This document shows, piece after piece, positions 23,275 to 34,952 of a stretch of DNA of 64,000 nt. Origin of the DNA: Ustulina deusta (Eukaryota; Ascomycota; Sordariomycetes; Xylariales; Xylariaceae); NCBI GenBank assembly GCA_023159155.1, contig JAJNNX010000004.1, positions 1,908,066 to 1,972,065 of the forward strand, in the 5' to 3' direction. The notes beneath the pieces are model-generated. The model searched no databases, was not told the origin of the DNA, and was given only the letters and a program-made list of their open reading frames with translations. Each line of letters begins with the position of its first letter. Position 1 is the stretch's first letter. The translations under genes were made by a program, and so were the position numbers.

Positions 23275-24624
23275 CTACGGCTGCTCGTCTTCATCATCCT
23301 CTCCTTCGACAGCAATCCGCTTTCCCTTCACGTTGGCCAATACCTCCGGCACCAAGCTTTCTAGATATTCATGATCGCGACCAACGAGAGTGACAGTGTT
23401 ATTCTTCTTCCAGCGAGGGTAGCTTCCAACTTTGACTCTTTTTGAGGCCACCTTCGCAGCAAGTTCCGTCAGATATTCGGCAACCACGCTTTCGGGCAAC
23501 GGTGTCGAAATGATAACCCGGCCTATTCCTTTGCCTTCGCGGTCCACGAGCCGGTCAACGATAAAGGGCTTGAGGCCTTCTAGCAAGCTCTCGACTACAC
23601 ATACCGGTTAAGCGGCTTTGTCAATCTTGATTGGGAGTTGAAGCTTACATAATCCCGGGACACCTGGAAGAATATGGACATTCCCATTGACGACAGAGAC
23701 GGGCACCCACAGCTCATCTCGGGGAAACAGCGCTTGGCTTTTCAAGTCGCGAGACTCATCAATAGGCAACTCGACCATTCGTAGCCGGGCAGTCCTAGCC
23801 GGCGAATCAACATCCCAGCTGAAGTCTGGCTGCATCTTGTTCGGCTTGCTAAGTTTCTTCATCCGCTCGTACGCCTCGGCATGGAGCTTAAGCGGTAACC
23901 CAAATGCCTTGGCTATAGACTGATATGTGATATCATCATGCCTGATTCGCAATGAGTTTTTGAAATAATAAGTCTAGCAGGGCAAGAGGGTTACTCACGT
24001 CGGACCTATTCCTCCACTAAGGACTTATCCATTAGCTTAGAACTTCGTTTACAAGACCACTCGAGATTTTTCATGAGATCGTACCTAGTAACCACGAAGT
24101 CGTACCGATTGCTCATCCTCCGTACAGCCTCGATGATCTCGCTCTCATCATCTTCAATCGTTTCGATTCTCTTCAAGTTCTGTATGTACACGCGAAGTCA
24201 GACAAGGTCTCACTTTCTCCGTAATTAGCAGGGACATATGTAAAATATCTTACCACACCGAGAGAGAAGCACCATTTGGCCATGAAAGCCGAGTTTGTCT
24301 ACGACTTCAACGTCAATGCAAAGCTAAGAGCAGACGCATAGAGTCATCTTACATCAACCGTCTACAGATAAGGTTAGCAGATCATTCAGTGACCACATCA
24401 GCAAGGACGAGACCAACCTTGCCACCCAGGACTTCGTCGCCGATAATTAGGCAAGCAGCAGTGTGAATAGTGCGAGGGTTCCCTCCATCTGTCAAAGACG
24501 AAGCTTGAGCCATAATCCTCGACGCAGTAACACTAAATCGCGGGCTTATAGCGACGGGTCTATAGCCAATTTTAGGCCGAGGTCTTGAAAAATGGTGCGC
24601 GAGCTGTGAGAGTCGGGGATTCAT
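23275..24624 (-). CDS. MoCF-biosynthesis-domain (MoaB/CinA-like) protein
   Basis: Seven exons on the minus strand: 24624-24418, 24361-24353, 24298-24254, 24179-24085, 24016-23999, 23941-23649 and 23594-23275, giving 328 aa. The 9-nt exon 2 encodes TVD, and joining it yields the expected GDEVLGGKTVDTNSAFMAKW. The 18-nt exon 5 completes TSGGIGPTHDDITY. All six introns have GT...AG ends and matched phases. These two motifs are hallmarks of the MoCF_biosynth fold (MogA/MoaB/CinA), which binds molybdopterin or nucleotide-like ligands. Cellular function in fungi is not settled, and a link to molybdenum cofactor synthesis is not implied by the fold alone. The N-terminus (residues 1-45, Ser/Arg-rich, few acids) could be a mitochondrial presequence. 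A second start at Met38 would remove it. Confidence 0.88.
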
Positions 24625-25640
24625 ACGGAACGGACGATGTCTAGTTAAGACAAGTGTAACAAATATAAGATAGCGTCGAAACGTTGAGACAATGCCGAAC
24701 CCCTGAGGCTGTGATGTAGGTTACCAGTATGATGTGGTGTAGGTGGTGTAGGTAGGTACAACAAGGCACCCCCACTTCAGACGTCGGAACTGGAGAGCTA
24801 GGTGCGGAAGATCCTCGGTAGCCTGTTTCCCGGGCAGTTGCGCACCCACCTTGTTGGGCGGTTGCCTCTTCCTTTCCCTTGAATATGCTAGCAGGTGCAA
24901 CCTAAGAAATACCCAACTACGGTGTGGAGAATAAATACCTCTTGCCAAATAAATTGAAGAATAGTGTATTAATGCGAGTTTCTGATACATAGAAAAATAT
25001 AAGTGCCTAAACAGAATAAAAAGAATGAGAGCCTGTAGATTTAACGACATGTTGGTGAGCTACGCCAGAGGTGAGCCACTCGATTGTTAATTCAGCTCAA
25101 TTAGGTAGTCTAATCAGGAGGAGACAAATAGAAAAAAAAAGGGGTTGTTATTGCTATGCGCAGCAGCATGTGAGTGCCGCCAAAAAAGTATCTTGTATTT
25201 GCCCATTTGTGCAGTGCCTGCTACGACTTTAAAATCCAAAAATATGTCTCGACCTATTCGTAAGGCTAGACAGTTGTTGCCTAGCAACCAAGCCATGGCT
25301 ACTTGAAATCCTTTGCGAAACAGACGGTTGAGGTCTGTTCCATTAACACATTTTGCCCACTTTGTGTTCAAACCTACTCCTCAAAATTCAAGTCCCGGGG
25401 TATCGTTGAGATAATAGATGCAGCCTTGTTGAACCTGTCCCTCTAGGCCTCGAGGGTATTGTTTCCAGGTAGTTGATGAGCCCACTACCCCGAAACCTTT
25501 TGTTGAAAAAAATACCAAACGCCTCTAGTACATGCTTGTTGAATCAGTTGAACCCCTTGCGGCCAATATCCCCAGGCCATATGCTTGTTGAAAATGTCTT
25601 AAACCGAAAATGCGCCAAATCATTCAATCGTAATGGAAAA
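24625..25640. other. Intergenic region between MoCF-domain gene and MTHFR
   Basis: About 1 kb. Both genes are on the minus strand, so this is the promoter of the former and 3' UTR of the latter. No extra gene is supported. Confidence 0.55.
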
Positions 25641-27551
25641 TTAGTTCGATGCTGCAACGCCGTTTGTCTCCTTATGAGTACCATTGGTGCCATTAGTGAG
25701 TGGAGCTGAAGAGGATACTGGAATGTTAAGGTCCTTGACCTCTAACCCGTCAAACAACTCGAACACAGCTTTTGTGTCGTGGAAGTCGTTATTCACTAAA
25801 AGCCAGTTAGAACGACGGGATCTCGCACACGCCACCATGGCTGATTACATACCAATATTAATCAAGTACCATTGATTCATGATCCCCTCAATTAGGGCAC
25901 GGCTGGGGCTATTCGCGTCGTGGCAACGCGCCCAATCATTTCCGAGTCGATAAGCCTCGTCCTTCCAAGCGAGAAAACTCACACTCTCTACAATGGTAGG
26001 CTGAACAATCTCTTTGCCTGGAAAAACTCCCCAGGTAACAGCGTTTGGCCCCTCTGAAGGCGCATTCGTCGTGAAGGCTCCTGCCTGGTTTACAGCATAA
26101 TACGACAGTGTCTCGTCGCTCCCGATCCGACGAATCACCTCTCCATATAAGTCGGGATGTACGAAGAGCTCTAAGTAAGCCTTCTGGTATACAAAGCCGT
26201 TTGGAGGCCCCCATCCGTAAATTGGATCTGTCGATTTCATACCGTCTACGGCAGGTTGTGAATTGATAGTAATGAACCCACGTTTGTTCAGATTGATGAG
26301 GTCATCCTTGATCGAAACCGCCTCACCTGCGAGGGGTGCCTCGCTCCATGGCAAGGAATCCAGATCCTTCTCCAGATATCGGGTAAAAAGACTTGCGATA
26401 TCACTAATAGATTTCGGCTCACCCCACTTCTTACGGTTGGACTCGTTCGATCCCGTCAGACCAATCCCATACGCGTCGAGTTCACCAAAGGCAGGAGAGC
26501 GAGCATCACCCCATCTGCCGTTGGGGAATTCGTCCCATTCCTGTGTTCTAGAAATGTATGACTTGTTACGATTCCTCCAGAATATGGGGCGAACGTCTTC
26601 CTCGCGGCGGCCAAAACCGAGCGACTGTTTCCAGGGGAGAGGTTGCTGCCGGGGGCGTTGTGAGGATGGTAGCCAATCCAACTCCTCCAAAACCATGCGA
26701 GTAGCTTGGGCCAGGTTCATAGTGTAAAAGTGAAGGTGGGCAATGCCAGCAGACATAATTTGGCGGCACAGCTCTGCCACAAGGACCTTCCCGACCTCTC
26801 GAACAGCAGAATCATCGTTCTTAATGGGCTCCAAGGCGGCCATCCATTTTTCAGGAATTTTGCAGTTCATGTGGTTTGCGCGTCGAATGAAACTGGCGTA
26901 GGTGGCGATGGGCATGATTCCGGGAATAATGGGAACGGTGATTCCCCTCTCCCGCACCTTTCCCACCCATCGAATGAAATTGTCGGCATCGTAGAACATC
27001 TGCGTAACAATGAAGGTGCCGCCAATGTCAACCTTCTCCTTTAAGTGATCCAGCAACGACTCCTCATCCTTGTTATCGTCACAGCCCTCCGGATAACCAG
27101 CAACACCAATAGAAAAATGATTCCCATACTTTTTGCGAATATGAGCGACAAGATCTCTCGCGTACTGAAAGCCACCTTCAGCAGCCTCCCACTTTTCCTG
27201 TTCTCTTGGGGGATCTCCGCGGAGTGCCAAAATATTGGTACAGCCAGCCTTGTACGCCTTCTGCAGGGCATCATTGACCTTTTCCTCGCCCATATCGGTG
27301 CAAGTCAAATGCATGCAGGTTTCAAGACCGACAAATGTTTGAGCCTGTAACACCATATCACAGGTAAGCTCGGCAATCCGTCCGCCCGCTCCCCATGTTA
27401 TGTCGACAAACTTGGGCCCAAAGTCGTACATGCGCTCCATTCGATCGTAAAGGTTCTGGACACCCTGTGCAGTCTTGGGAGGGAAATATTCGAAGGAGAA
27501 GGACGGCTCGCCGGTCCTTTCGGCATCTGCAACCATGTCGTTGATATGCAT
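25641..27551 (-). CDS. Methylenetetrahydrofolate reductase (NAD(P)H)
   Basis: Two exons on the minus strand, 27551-25853 and 25795-25641, giving 617 aa. The 57-nt intron joins WYLINI to VNNDFHDTKAVFELFDGL. The ATG at 27551 (ACCGCCAAAATG) is preferred over an in-frame GTG upstream. The N-terminal half is the FAD-binding TIM barrel: SFSFEYFPPKTAQG, DITWGAGG, CMHLTCTDM, ILALRGDPPRE, VTQMFYD and HFYTMNLAQAT. The C-terminal half, with EWDEFPNGRWGD and YGWGPPNGFVYQKAY, is the regulatory domain of eukaryotic enzymes, where S-adenosylmethionine acts as inhibitor. The enzyme reduces 5,10-methylene-THF to 5-methyl-THF, the methyl donor for methionine synthesis, in the cytosol. Ascomycetes carry two paralogues (MET12 and MET13 in yeast); I do not assign which. 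The last ~20 residues are a Thr/Asn-rich tail. Confidence 0.96.
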
Positions 27552-30500
27552 TTTGGCGGTGGGTGCAGGTATGAGTTCGAGATCAAGGGCCGTAGAGCTC
27601 ACAAAAGATCAGGACACTAGGAGAGGGAACCGGCTTATGGCAAGAGTCAGCGAGGCATCTCTTAGATATTTAGGCTTGCGCAGAGCAACCGCCGTGGGCG
27701 ACGTCGGATGTAATTGCAGATCCAAATCACACGGCATTGGGGTGTGCCAAATACCCCAATGGTTATGGGCGGGTTTTGCAGCCATGCTGCCCAATGCTAG
27801 GGGAAAGAGGGCAAAAGAGAGGGTCTCACCAGACACTTGTGTGCATGTACCAAAAAGAAAAAGAGGGCCGCCAGATACACCCTGTGAGAACGTGGTCGAC
27901 TTGATTGTCCCAACTGTGCCCCCCAAAATAATGCGCGGGTGCTAGCACACCAAAGACAACACTCTCGTGGCACAAGAGGAGAGACAAGGGGAGATAGGAG
28001 AGGGAGGAAAGGCGAAAGAGAGAGAGAGAGGGTGAGAGAGAGAAGGGAGGAGAAGAAAAACGAAGTCAGAGGCTTGTATGCTGCAGTCAGACACGATCTG
28101 CTGGCAACAGTCCCTCGTTGCAGCAGCGGGTGCAGATAGAAGCGGCGGCGAGTGGCCATCCACAGCTCCGGCCATGGAGCTTCAGTCATTGGCTAACCGG
28201 AAACTACCTAGGCAGCTAGCTCTATGTACATATAGGTAGAAATCCCAATATCAAGTACTTTGTCCTTGGATTCACCGATTACGCATTGCCCTATCCAGTA
28301 CCCTGCAGCGCCCAGTTTATGTACCTTTCTGGGTTAGCGTGCTGGCTGACTTACTGTAGTGGAGGGGTAGGAGGAGTGTGTTACCTAGGTGCCTACATCT
28401 TATCGTTACCAAGAAGCACTTGAGGTAGCCCACTACCTACTATCCTCAGATGGACAATTTACTGTAGTGTAGCATCCATCTAGCCCCTCGAAGTCTGATC
28501 ATACTCATCAATTGGTATTTCTGGTCTTAGAGCCACCCACAATGATCGATATCTTTCTTTCTGCCATCCAATTCCTGGTTCCCGGATCCTATGAGGGTGG
28601 GTGTGGCAACATGGCTACATATATGTGCCCCTCATTTGCCCCTCCATCATATTACTATCGCTACCTACTATACCCCCCTTACGGAGGGCTCGGCCATGGC
28701 TAGCCTACCTACCTGTACTACCTACAAGTACTAGTAGGTAGGTACTTCCTAGGGTAGGTTAGTTAGTGGGTTAGGTACCTGTCATGAACGTAGGTAGGGG
28801 CCTGAACTGCTTGTTGCTGCAGGCAGGCAACTAAGGCAATGGCACCTGGGCAGGCACAGGGGCTGGCTGGCCGGCCGGCCGGCGCCGATTGGCGCAAATA
28901 CCCTCCGTGGCCCTGCATTTCATTGCAGTAATCACTGCATTCCAAGGCGGGCCGACCGGCGGGTTTGGCACTCGGTACCAACGCCACGCTCTGAGAGGGT
29001 TATCATGTCAGCAGTTCGTGGTGTGTTCCCCTGCCACCCTAGACTACAGCGTGGTTGCTGAGTGCGTCGGTCAACAATAACAAGCCAATGCTGTATGGAG
29101 AACCTCTGATCCGGCGTTTTGGGTAGTCTAGACTACATAGTATATATAATCCTCTTAAGATCGGGATAGAAATGGACCTGGGCACATAATGTAGTGTACA
29201 TGAAGTCGTCTTCCTACTGCTTACTGGGCCGACGAACTTCTGCGAGACTGGACCGTTGGGCCATTCACTAGGCTGTCTAACTAGGCAGAGCGGAACGACC
29301 CAAATATGCGCACAAAGATAACACTGGCCTCCACATTTGAAAATATCTACACATATGATCCAATCATGCCATTAATGGCTAATGGACAAGGCTGAAGTTA
29401 TTCACGCCTACCCACATGAAAGCTGTCATTCAACACGATAACTGTGGTTTATCTTGGGTGTTCCTCTTCTTTGTCAACTTTCCATGCCATGGCGACCACT
29501 CTGGGGATATCGCACAGGATTCTCCCTACTAGCAAGGGATATTCTCTCAGTATTATGTTAGCCTACGTCATAGAGCAGAACAGTCAAAACACACCTTGCG
29601 AACTCTTGAGGGCATGAATCCCCCACGGGGAGGCATCCCGACTGATGCTCTCCTCTGGTTCATCATCGGTATCAATAATAGTTAGCTTTACTTGTAGACG
29701 GGTTGAACATCCTCGAGTGTTGTGAAACGGGCGTGCCATGTAGTAAAGCCAAGAGGGTTTGCATGTCGCTCGTGAAATATTTCTTTATATTCTACAATTA
29801 GCCCACCCAAACTATTATTTGAGTTCAGGTTGACCATCACTATTTGTTTCATAACAGCGCGAAGCTTGCGTACTCGATGGAGGAGAGAAAGTTCCAACGA
29901 ATAAAATAACGCCGTCACTCGATCAAGGCTCAGAAGGAGGCCCCATCAGCAATTCGCATCCCTTCCTCCAAAAGTAGCGGTTTTCAACACGTCCTGCGCA
30001 AGTTTATTCTTGACACTCTTGTCTCGTACACACTGCGCCTCTGCGGCCACGGCAACCGGAGAATGCCATTCAGCAGGTCATACAAAAGGTAGGCAGACGA
30101 TCTCTTGCAGGCACGATGATCAGACAGTCTGCATATATTGGTGGACACCACAGGTTGGTGTATCACGATTAGGAAACTTGTTGGGTACCGACATCTTCGT
30201 TTGTTACTATATGTTACCGTGGGAAAGGGGGGGTGTATCGTTGAATTCGGCGACAGGTTTGCTTGTAATTTTTGTCGGGACCTCTAGGAGGTTATAATGA
30301 CCACAATTCTGGTTCTATCCGTAGTCGGAAGAAAGGCGATTATATGGACGTGAGGCCTCATGTTAGATATGATGACGAGGTAGCCATTCTACAAGATGCA
30401 AATCCAGGTCATATTCCTTCCCTATGATGGTGTGATGTCTAATACCTTATTACAGCACAATACTCTTCGTCTATCCTTTTTCATGCGGATAGGCATCATC

Positions 30501-30991
30501 TCACCGCATGCGTTTTGCTGGTCAATTAGACAACCATCTCCTTTCCATTTATGCAGGGAATATATTACGTGGCTTGACGTGGTCTTTGTCGCGGCGAAAT
30601 GTAGGTTCCGGCAGGCTTGAAGACTTGGGGGTCAGAATCTTGTGGAGGGGAGGGAATATATAATCCCATGGTTTCGTTGCTTTTACTTAACCGTATGTTT
30701 GAATTTCTACCGTTACTGTTCAAAAAGCATGACAAGCCGAATAGCCCAGTAGTGGGAGCGGTTAAAGGCGGTTCATCTTTAGGCTTCCCCTCTTCGGACG
30801 TGGTTGAGCAAAGTGATAAGCTTAGATATATATGCATATTCGGATTCCTACGGCCGATGAATGTCTTCGAATGAAATCCTAGACAAGGGCTTAGCCCTTT
30901 TCCGAAGAGGAAGGCTGGTAGGCCCTAGGCATATAAAGAGAGCTGATTCCGCATGGTCGTGGGTAGTCGGAAATAGTTGTGAAAACACTAC
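27552..30991. other. Long intergenic region
   Basis: 3.4 kb between MTHFR (promoter side) and the bZIP gene (3' side). It holds the CT tract, a GGCC repeat near 28867-28884, and an inverted ACCTACC/GGTAGGT cluster near 28703-28745. Short ORFs here lack family features. Confidence 0.5.
27973..28061 (-). promoter_or_regulatory. Polypyrimidine (CT) tract upstream of MTHFR
   Basis: An almost pure purine run on the plus strand, so CT-rich on the MTHFR coding strand, about 420-510 bp upstream of its ATG. CT-rich blocks are common in promoters of strongly expressed fungal genes; that role here is inferred. Confidence 0.4.
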
Positions 30992-32322
30992 TTAGCTTTT
31001 CATGCGTAACGTCGCAGCGCCTCGTAATTTCCGCCAATAATTACTCTGGTCAACAACTTGTCTGTCAAAAATAAACCACCATCGTTCGAAGAGCACTTGA
31101 CCAACTTCCCACGAGGTCGGCTCGCAAGGGTCATCACCCCAGATCCGAACGCCTTCAGCAGTATCCTCGAGGTCATAAGCTAGGTGGGCAATCGCCACTG
31201 CAATGTTCAGAGTTAGTTACCACCTTCCCGATCGTGACGTGTAAGGGGTTCGGAAGCGCAGAAAGCTCTTAATACATGATGGTAACTTCAAAAAGTGCCT
31301 TGGTATTCCAAAAAGTAGCCGGAATAAGATTCAGGTGGTTTCGACAACTACTTACGAGGGCCAGTGAGGACGGGCGGGCGGGCCTCATTAGGTAAACTCA
31401 GGAGCAAGATGATGCGATCCCGAACATTGGGCCATGGAAGCAAGTCTATAACAGGATGATGTGGGATAGATGACTGCGACAAAGGTTGGCCTCCACACTT
31501 GGGGCAACTCTTGAGTTGTTAGTGCTGTGTGGGTTCCATCATTGAAGGGCGAATTAGCTCCGAGCTCCCATAATTTTGTGGTGTTGCATCGCAATCGTAT
31601 GGCGATACGCATAAGACCTCTCAGAAAGGTCAGCTCGTTGACTGGGAGATAGTAGGAATCAGGGAAAGAAATGTCCGTAATAGTCTCGGAGTTCTCAGAC
31701 ACCGAAGGACTGCTAGACGAAGAGCCTATAAGAGCTCTCGGGTCCATAGTATCGAGGAAGCCGAACGAAGTAGCTTCCGCCCCTATTACCGATGCTCCCA
31801 TTTGTAAAGCCGACAAGATGGGGTCTGTCGTGTTTGTACAAGACTGTTCTTTTTCTGGGAGAAGATTAGGCCCCGTCGCCTCGAATAACGCAGCCGGCCA
31901 TCTTGTCTGCGAGACCACATCGGAGACGAATTCAAGACTTGCGGATGCAGAATCAGGAGCTGGCAGAAGGTCTAGATATGTTGAGATTGATGGCTCCTGC
32001 TCCAGAATAGGATTGTCAGACACCAAAGCATCTTCTCCCAAAGGAGAATTAGACCCCTCATCCCGAGGGGTAGACTGAGGAGTGGGTACAGTATCTCTGG
32101 CTGTGCCACGGTCTTTGTTTTGCCGTTTACTACGCTCACCTAGGATGAAGATTAGAGGTTGCTTGGTTGACGGCGAAGCCCAGGGTGCTCACGGTATCGG
32201 CGTTGTGCCAGGACATTCAGAGCCCGTTTACGTTCAGCGGCATCGTCGTTAATATCGGGGACGGCGAGTGCGGGTGGCTCCTTATGAATTCTCTGCCTAG
32301 TCTTTGGTTTTCGGTAACTCAT
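30992..32322 (-). CDS. bZIP-like transcription factor with DUF3425 C-terminus, one-base frameshift
   Basis: Exons on the minus strand: 32322-32193, 32139-31356 and 31197-30992. Exon 1 ends in the basic region AAERKRALNVLAQRRYR, completed across the intron as RERSKRQNKD. This is the fungal bZIP type with a short or weak leucine zipper. The C-terminal half matches the DUF3425 pattern: LRGLMRIAIRLRC, PHHPVIDLLPWPNVRDRII, WGDDPCEPTSWEVGQ, then RWWFIFDRQVVDQSNYW. The frame breaks at the TTT (coding strand) at 31481-31483. One T fewer would connect the RPT codons to the SQSSIPHHP frame, giving about 372 aa with every exon phase matching. As written, translation runs out in a foreign frame for 27 codons to a stop at 31388. 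This is either a real pseudogenising indel or a base-calling error. Nuclear DNA-binding role by family. Confidence 0.75.
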
Positions 32323-34015
32323 ATCCAAGGTAGACTTATCAACTATAGTCAGCGAATAATCCAAGTCCCTCAGTGACCCCGGCTTGGCGTGCCCGACAAT
32401 TTGGTAGACGATGTGAGACCCCAGTAGCCAGCCCAACCTACGAGGTTGCGCAATTCAACCAATTTCTTTGTAATAGCTAACCGTTATGTCTAAGTAGGAT
32501 ACAAAATGGTGTCAAGCGACGCCTCTCACAAAATGGATTCTCATTCATTTATGTAGCGATTTGGACGAATCTAGAAGTCCACAGTCGGGATTGCATAACG
32601 CCTTGGCATAACGCCTTGGCATAATGTCAAGCGAGAGTTACACAGTCAAGTTCCACGAAGGTCAGATACTACTTGGTACTTAGTATACTACTAACTGACC
32701 TACGAAGTTACGCAATACTGTCATTGCGCTACATCATACCATAATGGGCTATTGATGACCTTGGGTGTAACTATATAAGCAGGTAGGTTAGTGCTACCTC
32801 ATATAAATGAAGGTATTATGTTCCAAGTACCTAACCTAGACTAGACTGTGATCACTTGGGTTTGAAAAGACACCTAAAACGACCGAATACGTTTTTTTGG
32901 TCCCGAGGGGAATGAAATCGGAAATTTTATACGAACTACGAGGTCACAATAGATAGTATAATAAAAACCGGAAGCCGCATCGCATTTTCATACCTCAACG
33001 AGATACAGCTTTCGTATTCAGGTCGCTACATTGCTGGTAGCCCGCTGGCTCAACACAACGGTTACATTATGTCAATCCTGCGAAGCATTCTGCTTACAGT
33101 AGGTTGCAACTGTTTGTTGCAGACTTGTGCGCATGCAGACTCGCTAGAACCGACAAATAAGGATATTCCCTACCACCTAGGAGTGCAACAAGTAGACTCC
33201 TAAATTTGGAGAGGACTCGGCCGAACGAGTCGAGAGATAGTATTACCTGGCATTCGTTTCTTGATCGTGGCTTTGTTCTGTATACTCCTTTCAGGAGAAT
33301 GTACTGTGATGTTGCATTGACAATCAAAGCCAGCCGAGGTATATTGTCGGGCCCGTATTATAGACTCGGAGTTGTTCCATGATGTTATCCTTCAAGGCAT
33401 TAAAGACTTTATCGAGATGGTATCTGGCCGTCTAAGTGATGTGACCTAAATTCACAGTTCGGTCAAATTCTGGGGTTCTTGTGTTGGTCTTGGTTGTCGC
33501 GACGAACCACATCCTGCATCGTGGTGGGAGAAAAAAACAGCAGCCTTGGCATCTTCAAAAAAAAAACACCGTCTTTCCCTACCTAGATAGCCACCTAACT
33601 GAAACAGAATGTGACATTCGTACAGTTGTAATGATACTGTGATAGCTGTGCCGCCTGCTGTTGCGCGCAGGACGTATCCCTGTTGTGTGCATATGCCTGT
33701 CGAGGCTCAAACAAGCCATATGCAGGCCCTGCCCAAAGTGTGCTTCATCAGGATCCCGTTCAGCTTAGTGGTGTAGGTACGTAGATTCAAAGTCCTAGAT
33801 TACATTCTATATTTGTTCGGTGTCCCTGGTCTCTCCTGCTTGGGACGACCCATTCCCAATTCCTTCGCTTTTACAATTATATCATCATCACAATAGGTAA
33901 CAGACTTGGAGCCGGGAAACCCTGCCTGTAATTCAAAATCATCCACATCCACTCGAAGCACACTTACATCGCAAGGCACTTGCTTCAAATAAATCCCGGT
34001 GATTAAAGCCAGCTA
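32323..34015. promoter_or_regulatory. Divergent intergenic region, bZIP (-) and membrane protein (+)
   Basis: 1.7 kb between two divergent starts. A perfect 13-bp direct repeat (CATAACGCCTTGG) lies at about 32594-32620, followed by a third degenerate copy. No gene is supported. Confidence 0.45.
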
Positions 34016-34952
34016 ATGGCCCAGAAAGTGAGTGCCTCATTATATTATCATTGTTCAGTTTGTTACTGATACGTCCAAAGTGGCACGATGCCCCAGAGGT
34101 GGCTTCTCAACCCAGCTTGCCCGAAGTGTACTACCCGGCACCAGCGCTAGTCGCCCAATACCACCAACACGGAGAGAGCGCTGCTTCAATACCACTCAAT
34201 CCATTCAACGCATTCAAATCATTCCACGACACGGCCACATTTATAGAATCACCAAAGAGCTCTTATCCCGGCACAAATTCGATCGCAAACTACGATATTC
34301 GATCGACACGGGGGGACTTCCCACCGACAGAACAGCCAAGGGAACCATCAAGGAGGATTTGCGGCTGCTCAACTCTCGTCCTCATTCTATCGGCACTTGT
34401 TGCAGCTCTATCTATTGCTGTGATAGGACTGGCAGCTGGAACTGGCATCCAAGCAACTAGAGCCAATAAGGCAGAGTCAAAGCTAGCCACCCAACCCAGC
34501 ATCGACCACGGGTGTTCCAAGAATCCGGACTCTGTTACCGGAACCCAGTATACATCTGCATGTAAGTCTAGAAATAACCATAGGCATGACAATTAGAGTT
34601 GGCTGACGGGGTAAAAGTTTATTCCAGACCAACTTTCAAGGTCTTCTGCAACAGTGACGCGCCAAACTCCCCTCTCCAGTCATTGTTCGTTGGCACCTTC
34701 GACGACTGCATCGATGCATGCGCGGCTTATTCGGCATACACGCCCGGCAACTTTCCCGACGTCTCGAGCTCGGCGAATTTTACATGCTCCGCGGCCACGT
34801 TCGTCGTAGACTGGACGAACCGGACCATTGCGCAAGGGGCGAACGCGCCCGGGAATTGTTATCTGAAGCCGGGACCACAGAACTCAACGGCCCTCACGCA
34901 TCCTAATCCTAATGGACCAGCGGTTCATGTCGCTATTATACCGGATTCTTAA
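34016..34952 (+). CDS. Single-pass membrane protein with Cys-rich ectodomain
   Basis: Exon 1 is 34016-34027 (MAQK), joined by a 53-nt intron to exon 2 at 34081, giving MAQKWHDAPEVA, an N-terminus typical of a fungal family of unknown function. A Pro/Ser-rich cytosolic part precedes Cys98-Cys100 and one membrane helix (about residues 102-124, STLVLILSALVAALSIAVIG). The C-terminal exon (34628-34952) encodes a Cys-rich domain reminiscent of PAN/apple-like surface domains: FCNSD, FDDCIDACAAY, FTCSAATFV, GNCYLKPG, with N-glycosylation sequons NFT and NRT. The clear donor GTAAGT (34562) and acceptor TTCCAG (34622-34627) do not keep frame. A weaker donor GTATAC at 34548 does (267 aa). Probable surface protein; ligand unknown. 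Confidence 0.7.

Noticed and set aside
33800..33988. Small minus-strand ORF upstream of the membrane-protein gene
   Set aside because: 62 codons, no motif, in a divergent promoter region.
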